64,000 nucleotides of DNA from Parachaetomium inaequale (Eukaryota > Ascomycota > Sordariomycetes > Sordariales > Chaetomiaceae). The stretch spans positions 1-64,000 of the forward strand of contig MU854402.1 in assembly GCA_033296685.1 (NCBI GenBank), in the 5' to 3' direction. The notes under the pieces are model-generated. The model made no database searches. It was not told the origin of the DNA and saw nothing but the letters and a program-made list of their open reading frames with translations. A program made the translations under genes and the position numbers. Shown here piece by piece: positions 30,807 to 43,000 of the stretch. How positions within the stretch are numbered: position 1 is the first letter of the stretch; every line of letters starts with the position of its first letter.

Positions 30807-33628
30807 ATGGTTTCGTTCTTTGGCCTCAAGGTTGGAGGCAAGAAGAAGTGAGTGGCCCGCCGAGCCCACGAGGAGGAGCTCAAGCGAACCGCTGATGCCA
30901 CAGGAAGTCCGACGGCGGCAAGCCCGCCCCGGAGAAGCAGCCGCAGCAATGGAAACGCATGGACCAGAACGCCCTGGGGGAGGGTCAGTTCTTCGGACAG
31001 AACGTCAACGAGAAGGGCGTCGTCAATGGCAGCATCCGATCCGTCTCGCGAGCCGGCACCCCCCAGCAGACCCGCAGCGGCAAGGGTCTCTACGCCAGCC
31101 ACGACACCCATAACCTCGCCGCCTCCAGCATGTTCGACCTCTCCACCGCCGGCTCTGCGCGGCCTAGCAGCCAAACGAGCGTTCTGCTAAGGCCGCACGC
31201 CTCCGACATGAACATGCGCACTCGATTCGGCTCGAACAACGGGTCCTCGACGAGCCTCGCCGCGCCGGCGCCGGGATTCGGACCACGTTTTGGAGCAAAC
31301 AACGGGTCTTCAACCAGTCTAGCTGCTCCAGCCCCCGGGTTCGGTGCGCGATTTGGCGCGAACAACGGGTCTTCGACGAGTCTAGCCGGCCCTGGCCCTG
31401 GGGTTGGATCGCGGCCAGGGACCCCGAGTAAGACCAAAGCGTGGGTCAACCCGTTGGATGTTCACTTTGTGAGGAGTGTACCGTCTGGGCCGCCGACGCC
31501 CAAGTCGCCGCTCATCGATTCCATGCAGCTCCCCCCGACGCCTACGACCGATAAAGGGGATACCGGATCAGTGTTTGGCGAGGATGTAGACGACATGGTG
31601 GACGCTGTCATGGCCTCAGTCAAGAAGCGGGAGCAGGAGGAGAAAGAGGCAAAGAAAAGAGAAAAGGAATTGGAGAAGCAGAGGGAAACAGCCCGGCTGG
31701 ATATGGAGAGGTTGGAGCGACAAAAGTCGACCGAGAGCACTCTGTCCGCGAGGCGCCCCTCGGCTCCGCATTCGCCGCTGGAGCCGCGGCAGAGGCCGTT
31801 CGAGGAGCCGATCCTGCAGGGCCCTTTGTTCAGGGGCGGTATCGACGCGAGACCAAGCAGCCGCAACGGGCCATCGCGATCCCCCTCTTTACATCAGGGG
31901 CCGCCTCCTACGGGCCCTCCTACACAGTGTCTTCCCCAACCGCCCGGCCAGGGGCCGCCGCGCCAGGGACCCCTTGGTCCTGCTATCAACGGTCCCGGTC
32001 CCGGCTCCCGACCGAATGGTTCTGGCGCCCTGAATGCTCGCTCCAAGGGGCCTTACCCCGGCCCTTTGAACCCAGGGGCTCACCCTCGTGCTCAGGGTCC
32101 GACGCCACAGGACGTTCCCGAAAAGGTATTTCGCCCGTATCGGCCGCCTCCCCTCCACACCTCCGGCGCCCTCGGGCCGCTGCCGGACGGACTCCGGTCG
32201 CCGAGTCCTCCTCTTCGCACCCCTGGCATTGAGAGTTTACGCTCAAAAAGTCCCGCGCTTCGAAGTCCCGTCGTTCAAAATCCGTCTCCCATTGAGCACC
32301 GTGCTGCCGTATTCAACCCAGGGCCGGAAGCCCCTGGAAGCAGACGAGGGACGCCTGGCCCGGAAAGACAGGGACTGGAGCCGCTGATATCCACCTTGAC
32401 CTCCCCCTCTACCGTGGCTTCGCCGTCAGGGTCAGTTCGGAGAATGTCCCTCGACGACGAGCCGGTCGAGCAGTTTGCGCGGCCCATCATCCAAAATGTC
32501 ATCGCCAAGCGCGATACCCTGGCTCTCAACTCCCCTCGACAACATAGTCTGTCGATGAGGATTGAGGAGCTGGAGAAGACGCTCCTCAAAGCGCAGCAAG
32601 CACATCCGTCACAGAAAACGCTGGCACCCGAGGCCATCAGAATTAGCACGAGCAGCAGCGTCTACAGCGACGGCATCAAAGACGATGACGACGATGACGG
32701 CCCAATCCTCTCCATCCACCCAGCCCCGCTCCGCGTTCCCTCGCCCATGGTGCCTCCCGTCCCCGCCGCTGCCGCCATCAACCGGCCACATAGTCCCATG
32801 CGGGGCCCGCCCAGACGAGGGCCTCTCCCACGCCGTCCGACCTTGGACGAGTACGGCGTGTCTAGCACCAAAGTAGTCAATAGCCGCGGGGGGACACCCA
32901 CACCGGCCTCGAGGAGCGGCAGCACCGACAACTACAGCTCGCACAGCTCTCCGCCCTCACGCACCAACACGCCCCAGATCCGCCATCCCAACTGGAAACG
33001 CGACCTCAACCAGCCCAGCCCGGCGCCAACGCTCGACACCTCGGAGCGGGCCCGTCCGAACCCCGTCGTCGATACGGGCTTCAACTTTGACTTTGGCCCC
33101 ACCCCAGGCATTATCGGGCCGCCTACCCCGGACTCAACGACCTGGTCGCTGGCGTCGCCGGCCGGCGAGGCGGGGCCAGCGCTGCCACCGCCTACGTCAG
33201 ACCCGTCCCAGACACAGGCGAGGAGCGAGTCACCGGCCAAGTTTACGCGCGCCAACGTCCCGGCGCCGCTCACCCTCAAGTTCAACTTCTCCCCGGACGC
33301 GCCGTCGCGCGACCCCAGCCTGGGGCTGTGGACACCGCCGATCCGGTCGGTGCCCGCGGCTGCGTCGACGGCCGATGGACGCCCGTCTACCTCGGGCGAT
33401 CCCAGCGGGGCGGGGAAAGGTAGCGGCGGCGGTGGGCTGGCCGCGTCGCCGAGCTTCATCTCCAACTTCCCTGACCTGTCGGCGCCTGCCGACGACGACC
33501 CCGCGGCGTTTATGGGTATTGGCATGGCGCGAGGGCCGAGTATCAGGGAGGTGAGGAGGCCGAAGACGGCGGGGGGGAGGAAGTCGAAGGGGGGGATGGT
33601 GGATTCGTTTGGAACGGGGTTTATTTAG
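30807..33628 (+). CDS. Large Pro/Ser-rich disordered fungal protein with MVSFFGLK start
   Basis: A short first exon (30807-30847: MVSFFGLKVGGKK) is joined by a 56-nt intron (gtgagt, gctgat branch, cacag) to 30904-33628, for about 921 residues. The start MVSFFGLKxGGKKK followed by Lys-rich sequence is conserved in many ascomycetes, which decided the first exon. Residues about 121-183 are three copies of a 21-residue repeat (listed separately). Residues about 253-286 form a charged coiled coil (KKREQEEKEAKKREKELEK). The rest is Pro/Ser/Gly-rich with many SP/TP sites, likely phosphorylated. The C-terminus is basic (RRPKTAGGRKSKGGMVDSFG). There is no membrane segment or enzyme domain and the function is unknown. 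It could be a cytoskeletal or cell-end scaffold, but that is speculation. Confidence 0.85.
31223..31411 (+). repeat. Three in-frame 63-bp repeats (21 residues each)
   Basis: Each unit encodes RFGxNNGSSTSLAxPxPG followed by a short variable end. The proteins match closely while many third codon positions differ between units, so the duplication is old and the peptide appears to be under selection. Confidence 0.8.
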
Positions 33629-34025
33629 GGGGTTTGTGCATTCGTTATGTTGTTGCATATACCCTGACTGGTGTCCGATACCATTTTTTCTATTTATACC
33701 CCATATACCAAGATTAGCATCGCTTCGTACCCGACACGCAATTACAATCGAGCCTACATTCATCCAAGATAATGCTCAATTCGTCGCATTGCATGCTGTC
33801 GCTTAAATCAATAATGACCTTGCCTCCCACGCGGGGTATAACGCCATATACACAACCACCACCACCCGGCTCTATAACCCTCTCACCCATCACCATCAAC
33901 CTCCATTTCCTTCATAACCCTCATCAACCACCTCTCAACAACCCACAACACCGCTCCATCTCACACCCCCCACCCCTCCATCTCACACCACTTATAGGCA
34001 AGACACCTTAGAATGATGGAACAAA
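33629..34025. other. Convergent 3' region
   Basis: Lies between the stops of the disordered-protein gene and the acyltransferase gene. The C/A-rich part at 33850-33995 is low complexity. No gene was seen. Confidence 0.5.
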
Positions 34026-35666
34026 TCACCCCAAAAACCCCCTCACGGCCCCCCCAACCCCCTCCACATCCAACAAAAACGTATCATGCCCAAACAAACT
34101 CTGCACCTCGCTCAGCTCGTGGTGCTCCACCCGCCCATTCCCCGCCTGCCGCAGCGCCTCGGCCACCTCGCGCTGCTGCCACGCGGGGAAGAGGATGTCG
34201 CTTGCCACGCCCATGACCAGGACCGGGTGGTTGCTTAGAGCAGAGAGGCCGGCGACGAGGTCGGCGGGGGGTGCCGGGGTGCCTTGGTGGGGGAGGGTTT
34301 CGGAGGAGAGGGTCGGGGTGTCGGGTTGGGGCTGTTCTTCGTAGGGCTTTTCCGGGAGGGTGAGGCTGCATGTTCCTCCTCCTCCTCCGGTGGCGGAAGA
34401 AGAGTCGGGGGTGGGTTGGGACGAGGTGTAGAGGGCGCGGCGGGCGGCGGTGGCGAGCTGGTTGGCGCGGCCGAGGTCGAAGAGGTCCATAGCCTTGCTG
34501 ACGTAGATGAGGCTGTTGGGGTCGTAGGTGAGGCAGAATTTCTCGCCCGCGTGGTCGAGGTAGGTCTCGACCAGGAAATCGGGGCACAGCGCCGGGGGCT
34601 TGGAGGCGTCGGCGCGGCGGCGGCCGAAGCGCTGCTCCCATTCCGGGCCGGAGCGGTACGTGATGGTGGCGATCTCGCGCGCCAGCTTCATGCCCACGTG
34701 CGGCGGCACGCGGCCGTAGTAGAAGCCGCGGTTCCAGTTGGGGTCGTTGAGGATGGCGCGCCGCTGGACGTAGCGCATGGCGATGCTGTAGGGGTGGCTG
34801 CGGGCGCAGGCCGAGATGGAGACGATGCGCCCGACGCGCGAGGGGAACTCGACGCCCGCCGCGAGCGACTGCATGCCGCCCATGCTGGAGCCGACGCTGG
34901 CGTGCAGGGTGGCGACGCCGAGGTGGTCGAGCAGGCGGAACTGGGCGCGCACCATGTCCTGGATGGTGAGGATCGGGAAGCGGGTCGCGTAGCGCTGGCC
35001 GTCGAGCGGGTCGATGCTCGACGGCCCCGTCGAGCCATAGCACCCGCCGATGACGTTGGTGCAGATGACAAAGTACTTGTTGGTGTCGAGGGCGAGCCCG
35101 GGGCCGATGAACTTTTCCCACCACCCCGGCTGCGGGTTCTCGGGGGTCGAGTGGGCGTGCGACGAGGCCGAGAGCCCCGTGTGGAGGAGGATCACGTTGG
35201 AGCGGTCCGCGTTCATGTGGCCCCATGTCTCGTAGGCGATGTCGAACTCGTGGAGCTGGCCGCCGTGGTCGAGCAGGAGCGGCTCCTGGCAGCGGTAGAT
35301 CTGGGTTGCGCCGACGGTGTAGGACGGCTCCGGGCCGCTCTTGTCGGAGCGAGTCGAGGCTTGTTGCTCGAGGGTGGCCGAGCGGGTTTCGAGGGCGTCG
35401 AGGCAGGGGAACTTGATGGCGGGGTTCGAGGGCGCGCCGCTGCGCCGGGCGGCTTGTCCGTGGAGGTGTCGCCGGGCGTTGGTTTGAGGTGAGGGGTGCT
35501 GGTGCTGGTGCTGGGTGAGTCGGGGGGCCAATGTCGTGGGAGTAGCGGCGGCTGTCAACCACCGAATGCTCGCCGGCGGCGCATTGCTGCAGACGGGCCT
35601 TGCGGCGTGCCCGGAGACGGCTGTTGTCGCATGCCGCAGGGTTGATGTTACGCGGCGCGCCTTCAT
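34026..35666 (-). CDS. cysA: Serine O-acyltransferase, CysA/Cys2-like, mitochondrial
   Basis: A single exon. Translation is placed at MKARRVTSTLRHATTAVSG (35666), which begins a basic, Ser/Ala/Arg-rich mitochondrial presequence; the frame is open 26 codons further up. The product is 546 residues. The body is an alpha/beta hydrolase of the homoserine/serine acyltransferase family: LLHTGLSASSHAHS, the nucleophile elbow GSSMGGMQS, then the acid in GVASDILFPAW and the base in FGHDTFLLD. The presequence and the SGPEPSYTVGATQIYRC opening fit Aspergillus CysA and S. pombe Cys2, which activate serine for cysteine synthesis, better than cytosolic homoserine acetyltransferase. Whether acetyl or succinyl is transferred cannot be read from sequence. 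A Gly/Pro/Thr-rich insert of about 60 residues precedes the acid residue. The upstream region has a CACGTG box. Confidence 0.87.
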   Translation of the reverse strand: MKARRVTSTLRHATTAVSGHAARPVCSNAPPASIRWLTAAATPTTLAPRLTQHQHQHPSPQTNARRHLHGQAARRSGAPSNPAIKFPCLDALETRSATLEQQASTRSDKSGPEPSYTVGATQIYRCQEPLLLDHGGQLHEFDIAYETWGHMNADRSNVILLHTGLSASSHAHSTPENPQPGWWEKFIGPGLALDTNKYFVICTNVIGGCYGSTGPSSIDPLDGQRYATRFPILTIQDMVRAQFRLLDHLGVATLHASVGSSMGGMQSLAAGVEFPSRVGRIVSISACARSHPYSIAMRYVQRRAILNDPNWNRGFYYGRVPPHVGMKLAREIATITYRSGPEWEQRFGRRRADASKPPALCPDFLVETYLDHAGEKFCLTYDPNSLIYVSKAMDLFDLGRANQLATAARRALYTSSQPTPDSSSATGGGGGTCSLTLPEKPYEEQPQPDTPTLSSETLPHQGTPAPPADLVAGLSALSNHPVLVMGVASDILFPAWQQREVAEALRQAGNGRVEHHELSEVQSLFGHDTFLLDVEGVGGAVRGFLG

Positions 35667-35885
35667 GGTGTGCTCTGCCAAGAGCTGCCGGTGGATTGCG
35701 GTGGGTAATGGAAGAGTCGAGTCCCCGGTATCCCAGTGCTGCACAGTTCGGCAATGGTCGTCGTGGAGGGCGGATTCTTCTGGTTATTAATGGCGCCGGG
35801 CAGGCGCTGCCGTTACCGGCGCCGGCGTTGGATTTCCAATGCACGGCTGCTGCGGATCTCCCGTTTTTGGTGTATTTCGCCATTT

Positions 35886-35891
35886 CACGTG
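35886..35891. promoter_or_regulatory. CACGTG E-box between cysA and the divergent gene
   Basis: A perfect palindrome 220 bp upstream of the cysA start and 290 bp upstream of the divergent gene at 36182. CACGTG is the Cbf1-type bHLH site linked to sulfur amino acid genes in yeasts; its use here is inferred. Confidence 0.35.
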
Positions 35892-36181
35892 CCTCTTGGC
35901 ATGGTCGATAAGCAGATAGCACACTGGGTGTGTTCGCAGCAATGCTTCCAGACCCTGACCCTGACCCTCCATGCTCTTGGCACGTTGCGGGGTGATGTCA
36001 CTGTGTGACGTACCCCACTTACTTCAACTCTCCTCGATGTTGTGGAAGAAGCATCAACAACACCAGTGCATTGCTGCCCAACAACTACCTCCATGTCCAC
36101 CTTACCACTCGCCAAAATATACGCCAGTTTCCTCGGCTGTCCTGTCGCCGCTCCTCGATTGACCCAACCCCACACCTGTTG

Positions 36182-37284
36182 ATGACCATTGACCCCAAGG
36201 TCGCCGTCACTGTCGCCGCCGCCTTCCTCGCCTACCGCTTGTATTCAGCCTGGACCTCGAGGACAATGGATGCCGGGAGACCGCCCCACGAGCCCACCGT
36301 TGCCGACGTCCTCGTCGCCAAGGCCATGCTCACCAAGGCCCTGACCCTGCCACCGGAAATCGTCGACACCATCGTCGATCTTGCCGAGTACTGGCCGCAC
36401 ACAACCACCGAGCTCAATGACTCCACCGTGGTCGCTCGCGGGAATACCCAGATGGGAACTAGTCCCCGTGCAGAAAATCTGTTCCTCGTATGCCTGCCCC
36501 GTCCTTGCTATGTAGTCCCTACGCTCGCCTGCATGTGTGTACCTTGCTGACGGATTCTTGGCCCTAGCTTCGCTCTCCTCCCCTTGGTCTACACAACTGG
36601 AAGCGTGTCTCCCGGGCCACAGACTCGCCGGTCGACCGAACGGTGCTAAAACCGCAGCCACCGGGAGAAGAGTTCTCGGCCAACGACTTCCAAGAGCTCA
36701 TCGCATCTCCCATACCCCTGCTCGCACACCCGTGCCGCCGCATCGTCTTCACCATCCGCAGCCACGACCAAGGCTTTGGCAACGTGATTGGGGACCGCGG
36801 CACATACAACGGCTCGTGGACATGGTTCGAGGCTGGACTAGAACGCTGGTGCAAATCTAGCCCCGCGCAGACAAGTCCAGCAGGACAGGAGCCACAGCAG
36901 CATCAGCACCCATCCCTGAGCCTGGAGAACCTGTGCACCGTGTTCCCAGAGGTTGAGTGGGACTCACAGGTCCAGCAAGATTACATCTTCAATCATCCGC
37001 TTAATCCTCGCGATGACCTCAAAGTCCAGTGCAACGTGACGGCCGAGAGAGCGACGGTAGTGCACCGCGTTGTCTGGAGCTACACGGACGACATCAACCC
37101 AGAGCGTGATGTCAAAGCCGCCGCCAAGCTCGCAGAACAGGGCCGAGGAAAGGCTACGGGGGACGGCAAGTTTGTCCGCGATCTCAGGCTGGGCGATATC
37201 GTGACGCTCTGGGCCAAGGCGAGATTTCCCTTGTGGGCCAACTTTGTCGAGTCCGTCAGGATGGATGTGTATTATGCTGTTTAG
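36182..37284 (+). CDS. Conserved fungal hypothetical protein with N-terminal membrane segment
   Basis: Exons 36182-36487 and 36568-37284, with an 80-nt phase-0 intron (gtatgc...ccctag) inside the conserved FLLRSPPLGLHNWKR, giving 340 residues. MTIDPKVAVTVAAAFLAYRLYSAW looks like a signal anchor. Three blocks are typical of a widespread ascomycete family: LPPEIVDTIVDLAEYWPHT, then IRSHDQGFGNVIGDRGTYNG with SWTWFEAGLERW, then LRLGDIVTLWAKARFPLWAN followed by VESVRMDVYYAV. I know the family only as hypothetical; the last block resembles a beta-sandwich edge. The start at 36182 was preferred over an in-frame upstream ATG at 36005 because the extra residues look untranslated. It is divergent from cysA, but a functional link is not evident. 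Confidence 0.8.
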
Positions 37285-40027
37285 CATCGGTGTTGGGACA
37301 CGCGCCAGATACCTTCTTATTTCCTTTTTTCTTTTTTCTTCCCCTCTTCAAATTCAAGCCATGAGTTCGCAAAACACTCCTTGGAGAATTGCCGTGTTAA
37401 GGTGAGACATGCATGTGGTTATCTACCATGCAGGCCGACATCGTGCCCAGGCACGACAAGGTCTCAAAGGAAAAAGACAGAGCACATGCCAACTGCCAGA
37501 CAAGTCTCACTCCCCCGACTCCAACCTCTCAACCGCCTCATCTTGATCTCTACTCTACCCACCATTCCTCACATTAACTCGACCCCCTTTGTGTCAGAGA
37601 GGCACTGGAGGCCTTGCTCCGGCTTCCAAAGCAACCCCAGCAACCCCTCTCTTTGCTCAAAGCACTTGATCGGAGACAAAACCTGAACTCGGCTCCGACC
37701 CGCAAACCAACAAAGACCCGCCTCGGCGGCTTGGGTCCGGGGAATAATGTGGAACATGCAGCAGCAGCTCGGGTCACAAAGCCACGGGGGCGGGGTTCCA
37801 AGGACCTGGGCTGGGCTTTGTCTCACCCCGAGAACTGGAGGCGACTTAACCGCGTTGCCCTCACCAGGCCAGCACCACGTGGCGCGCAGGCGGGGCAGGG
37901 AATCTGTGCGTGTTTGTCTCATTCCACGGAAGTCCGTTTCTGTCTACCCGGGACGGGACGCGTGTGTTGATCTCCGAAATCCAGTCGTGGTTGACATGCA
38001 GATATCACATCCCTAACACGAGATTTGTATCAGCCATGCCAATCAACCCCTTAACTTCCCACCTGGCCAGTCATGTCTGCAACCTAAACTTAAGGTAAGG
38101 TGCCTGCGGAACCAAATCGCCAACCCCCCTCCTCGGCTCTTTGGAACCCATCGCCAAGACCGATCTGCAGGTTGCATCTGGAAGAAAAAGCTTGTCTTGT
38201 CTTCCCGGCAATCCAGATCCAGTCCAATAAAGACTCAAACCGCAAAGACATGGACACGTCAAGCCTGCAAGGAACCCAAAAGGAGTTGGTTTACTTGCAT
38301 CTTGTCTAGAACAAAGAGAAACTACTTCTTACCTGCTGACTCTTAACTCGACGGTCATCGGAACCGGGGAGACCCGGCGGAACAAGAGGGTTCCAGGCTT
38401 GCCTGACGGCAAGTTGAGGCAAGGCAAGAACTGACAGGGGAAGAATTGGAATTCATGCCAGACCAAGAACGACCGACCAACCAAACCAAACCAGTGGGAT
38501 AATCCGTGAATGGGACTCGGTGCCTCGATGAAGGGCCATCCCACCCGCCCCGCCTATATCCCCGAGGTTGCTGAGCTGGACATACTTTGGGGGAAGGGAA
38601 AGCCGTCAACGCAACGAAACCAGAATAGGCACTCGCCGTAGCCAGTATAAACACAAATATAGCACAAAACTCGTCTCAAACAACCTGACAGCTCTACTCA
38701 GTAGCAATACCAGGCCCTAGTTTTTGAACTCTCACAGCGGCACAGCAAAAGAGGAAGACCACAAAACACTAAGACATTCTCCATCTCCATTTCTTTTCTC
38801 TGTTTGTCTGTCTTCTCCTGGGGAATATGGGTATGGGGTATGTATGGGGTATGCTATGGTGGTATTGCTAACAGACACTCTTTCATCTCCCTCTTCTTTG
38901 GCCATGTTTTTGCTCCGCGATGCCGCTCCGCCGTTCCGCTCCGCTCCGTTATCATTTCGTTTCTTCAAATACAACAACAAACAGACAGCAGCAAACACCA
39001 GACCGGAACCAGACGACCAGACCAGCACCAGCACCAGAACCAGCGACCAAAAGAACCATGGTATCCCGTTCTATAAAGTCCGTGATGCACACAAAAAAAC
39101 ATATGAGACAGACACCAGGAAGGGAGGGAGGGAGGAAAAGGGAGGCGGAGGGGAAACATGAAAAAAATCGATCCTCTCTTCTCTTCTCTTCTCCTCTTCT
39201 CCCGATAGACAAGACAGAAAAAAGAACATCACAATGGGATCATGCCATGTCGGTGACCAACCGACACGACCGACCAACCCGAGCCGGACCGCTGCTGCTT
39301 GCCCAAAAGACTTGACTCGTGACCATGAGCCGTGACCAGGAGCAGAGCTGAGCCGAGTTGAAATCCCGCCTTGCCATGCCATGCCATGCCCTCCTGCCCC
39401 GAAAACGCCATGACCGTCTCCGTCTCTGTAAACCACCACCCACCCACCACCACCCGTCATCGCTGATAATCCTAACAATGCTTCGCTTCGTCCCATCGCG
39501 CCTGTGCTCGCTCGTCCGTCCATCAGGCTCGGTCAGTCCGTCGAATGGACAACCCGAAACCGTCGTTGCCCCATGTCCCATGAATCAATCCATCCGGATT
39601 CGCACCCTCCCAAGCGGGTTCATCCTCTGATTAACGTCCACGGCGAGCCAACCATGCAATAACAAATCGTACACTTCCCCAAAGTCCAGGCACCAACCAC
39701 CACCAGCCCTAAATGCGCACCATGCAGCAGAGAGACACAACAGGCTCAATCAAATGGCGAGATCCTGAAGCAAGGGGGCTGTCCAACACACCACAACACA
39801 AGATGGGCCTCAAACTGTGGCGGACCGGGGGGAACCAGAGCAGAGCAGAGCCGTATGGACAACAACGTATCCAAGAAAGCCAGCCAACCCAGGCAGTCCA
39901 GTGCAGCCCAGTCCATTCCTTGACCAGGGCTGTCCTGTCCCGTTGCGACGGCGGCGGGCTGCCCGGTCCGGCGATGGCGCAAGCTCGCTCAAGCACGACG
40001 CATCACCACCCGTGATGGACGGCTTGT
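37285..40027. other. 2.7-kb convergent region without a recognised gene
   Basis: The genes on both sides end here, so this is unusually long for a convergent interval. It holds T-rich (37319-37340) and CT-rich (39175-39203) tracts and a CCATG microsatellite near 39375. No frame shows introns, domains or protein-like composition. A non-coding RNA cannot be excluded. Confidence 0.45.
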
Positions 40028-43000
40028 TCAGCCGCCCTTGCGGTCGGCGTCGTTCTTGGGGGGCGGCTCGCTGTGGGACGAGACGCCGTTGGTCGCCGCC
40101 GCCGCGTGCTTCAGGTCCGCGACGCCCTTCTTGCGCGACTTGGATTTCTGCCAGCCGCTGAACGACTCGGTCTGGCTCTTCGCCGCGCGGACGTGGCCGT
40201 TCTCCCTCGCGAGCCCGTTGATCCTGGGGTCTTGGACGGGAGAGCGGGTTATGGTGTCTTGTTGCTGCTGCCTTGCCGAGGAGCCGTTCGGTGACCGGTT
40301 GTTGCTGGAGTTCTTGTGCAGGGCCTTGGAGTATTCCTTCATCGAAGGTAGCCCCGAAGACTGGGAAATGGGCGACGGTTCGAACTTCCGCGCGACTGTC
40401 GGCGATGGGGTGCGGTGCTCGTAGACCGGGGAGAGATGCGGCAATTCCTGGTGGATCGTGAGGTCCCCCATGGCTAAATCCAGTGGCGCCAGCTGTTGTC
40501 GCGTGTGGATCCGCGAGAAGCCTGCCAGGCTGTTGGGGTCGCCGACAACCGCTGAGTAAGGGAGCTGAAAGCCGGCCCCTATGGCAACCCGCTGTTGGAA
40601 TGATGCGTCAAGTATATTCGGCATTGTGGGAGAGCGATTCGTCGAAGAGCCGTTCACGATGACCGGCCGCTGCGAAGCTGGTGTCGTGACAGGCTCGGCA
40701 CTGCTAGGCGAGGGAGTGCTTTGTGGTTCCGGCCACGAGCTGCTGGGGCTCACGCCCTGAATGTGCAGAGCGTTGTCATGGTTGATGTCGTTCGTAACGT
40801 GGGGCTCGGCGACGGCTGCTGGGCGGGCAAAGCCCGGGGTTGATGCCGTTTTGGGTGCCGTCCCGTTAACCACCAGTGGTTTCGGCGGTAGCTTCCCGTT
40901 GGTCTGAGCGAAGGGTGCCGAGAGCAGCGGCGCGGAATTTATACCAACAGACAGGTTCCTAGCATGTCCCATGGGTGATGGTGACCGCGACGTCCGCTTC
41001 ATCCTCCGGTCAAGTACAGACTGGGGCAGTTGATCAGTCGACAGCCGGCGACGTCCGCCTCCTCCCTGGCCGCTCTGGCTGGGCTCGTTGGATGCCGCGC
41101 CGTTACTAGGGACGCCGTTGTTGGGGGCGCCGTTGCTGAGGAAGCCATTGGCTTGCCGGCCGTGGCTGGCGTACTCGTTCACGTAGTATCCAATGTAACG
41201 CGGACCGTCGTCCTGGGGTGGCGAGTCGGACAAGACCCTTGCTGCCGCGTCGTCAAATCCCAAGTCACCCGCCTCATCCGGGACGAAACTGGACATGGGC
41301 CCACCGTTCATCTGGCGTGACTGTGATGCGGCCATTCCGTTGTAGGACTGGCTGGATGTCGAGTACACGGCCATGGATGGCGCAGCGGCCATCGGGGTTC
41401 TCGAGGCTGGCTGGGATTGTGATCTAAGGGCACCGCTGCCAGGGGAGGTGCCCGAGTCGCTTGCCGCTGTGTTGCGGTGGAGGCTCCTCCGGAATTCAGA
41501 CTGCCCGTTGGCCTGTGCGGCCGCCGTCGCGGGGGACGACGGATAAGTTGTAAAGCCGGGATGGAAATACGGCGTGTGCTGGATGGGAAACCCAAAGCCG
41601 TACATGAGTTCTGGTCGGATGGGTGCTGTCAAGGGTGGGTTGTCGAAGGAGTTGGTGCGGGACCTATCCGTTGCCGAACCATTCTGCATCCGCTGGGCAT
41701 GAGCGAGCACCTGCTGCTGGTTGAGCTGCGTGTACAGCTGGAACCGCATAGTCTCCTGCGCGGCTAACGCATTCAGCGACGTGGTCAAGATCTCCTGAGG
41801 CACTCCGAGCTGAGGACTCTGGGCTTGGTACCACAAGAGATCCTGCGGACTTAGAGTAGGAGGCATTGCTCCTTGTGCGTACGCCTGGTTGTTCTCGTAA
41901 GCAACACTTGATGAGGCTCTGCGATTCGCATTGTTATTCCGATGGAATTGCCGATTGCCACGGAACCCGCCGCGGCCGCGGCCGCCATGCTGCTGCTGCT
42001 GCTGCTGCGAAGAACTCCTCAGAAGAACCGGTCTTGGCGCTGGTGCGGGCTTCTGCCATATCCTCTCCTCCTCTTTGGGGAACACGTACTCCTCGCAGCA
42101 CTCTTCAAATTTGCCGTCAGCAATCAAGTCGAAAGCCCGACGCAACTCCATGTGAAGTCCCCGAAAGGACGTGTCGTCGGCCGTGTTTCCAAGGTTTCGT
42201 ATTGTGTTGAACGGCTCTTCGATGCAGAGGGCGTTGTTGGACCCAATGTGCCATTTCTTCTCCGTCTTGGTCAGCACTTTCCCCATTCGTATTGACAAGG
42301 CATGTTTGTCGTAGTCGAACTCGTGCGCATAGAAGCGGAAGAACTGGAAGAGGAGGGCCGCCAGGCTGTCCTTGTTCTTGGCGCCGAAACCACGCAGCTT
42401 CGGGATGTCGTCGGCAAACTCGCTGCGGGTCCCGTCCGGCTTGACGAGCTTCAGGTTATGTCGTTGGTGGAGCGCGGGCAGCACTGGAGGCTCGCGTAGC
42501 TGTAGGAATGCAATGGTCATGCAAATCCACGTGTAGGAACTTAGGGTTCCGCCAAACGCTGCGTGACAGGTGTGAGAACTGGTGCGGTCATGGTAAGATG
42601 GGCTGGGGCGGCGAACCTGCATCATTGATGATCCTCCTCCGCGTCCAGTACTTGACGATCATGGCAAGGCGCCGCACGCGGTCGTCGATACTAACGTACG
42701 TCCGCACCATGCGGGTGTTCTCGAGTGCTAGCGTGTTGTTGACATTCATGTCGCAAGCCAGGCTCAGCTCAGGGTCCCAAATCTTCACGATAGGCACCTT
42801 TGCGGACGAGACGCAGACAACCTTTTCCATGCCGTCTGTGCTCTGTTAGCTTCTCGTCAAACATAGATAAAACGGGGCTCATACGGCGTTGAAGGAGGTC
42901 GGCGATCAAGCAGACGCTCTCCAGGTCCCGCCAGGGGGTGGTAATGCAGATGTCCACTGCGATATGTCAGCGTGGGTTCAAACGGGGGGCGCTCGGAAAC

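Noticed and set aside
34084..35922. 612-codon frame overlapping cysA on the same strand, and a 402-codon antisense frame
   Set aside because: Arg/Pro/His-rich out-of-frame reading of cysA; the true frame has the full acyltransferase motifs.
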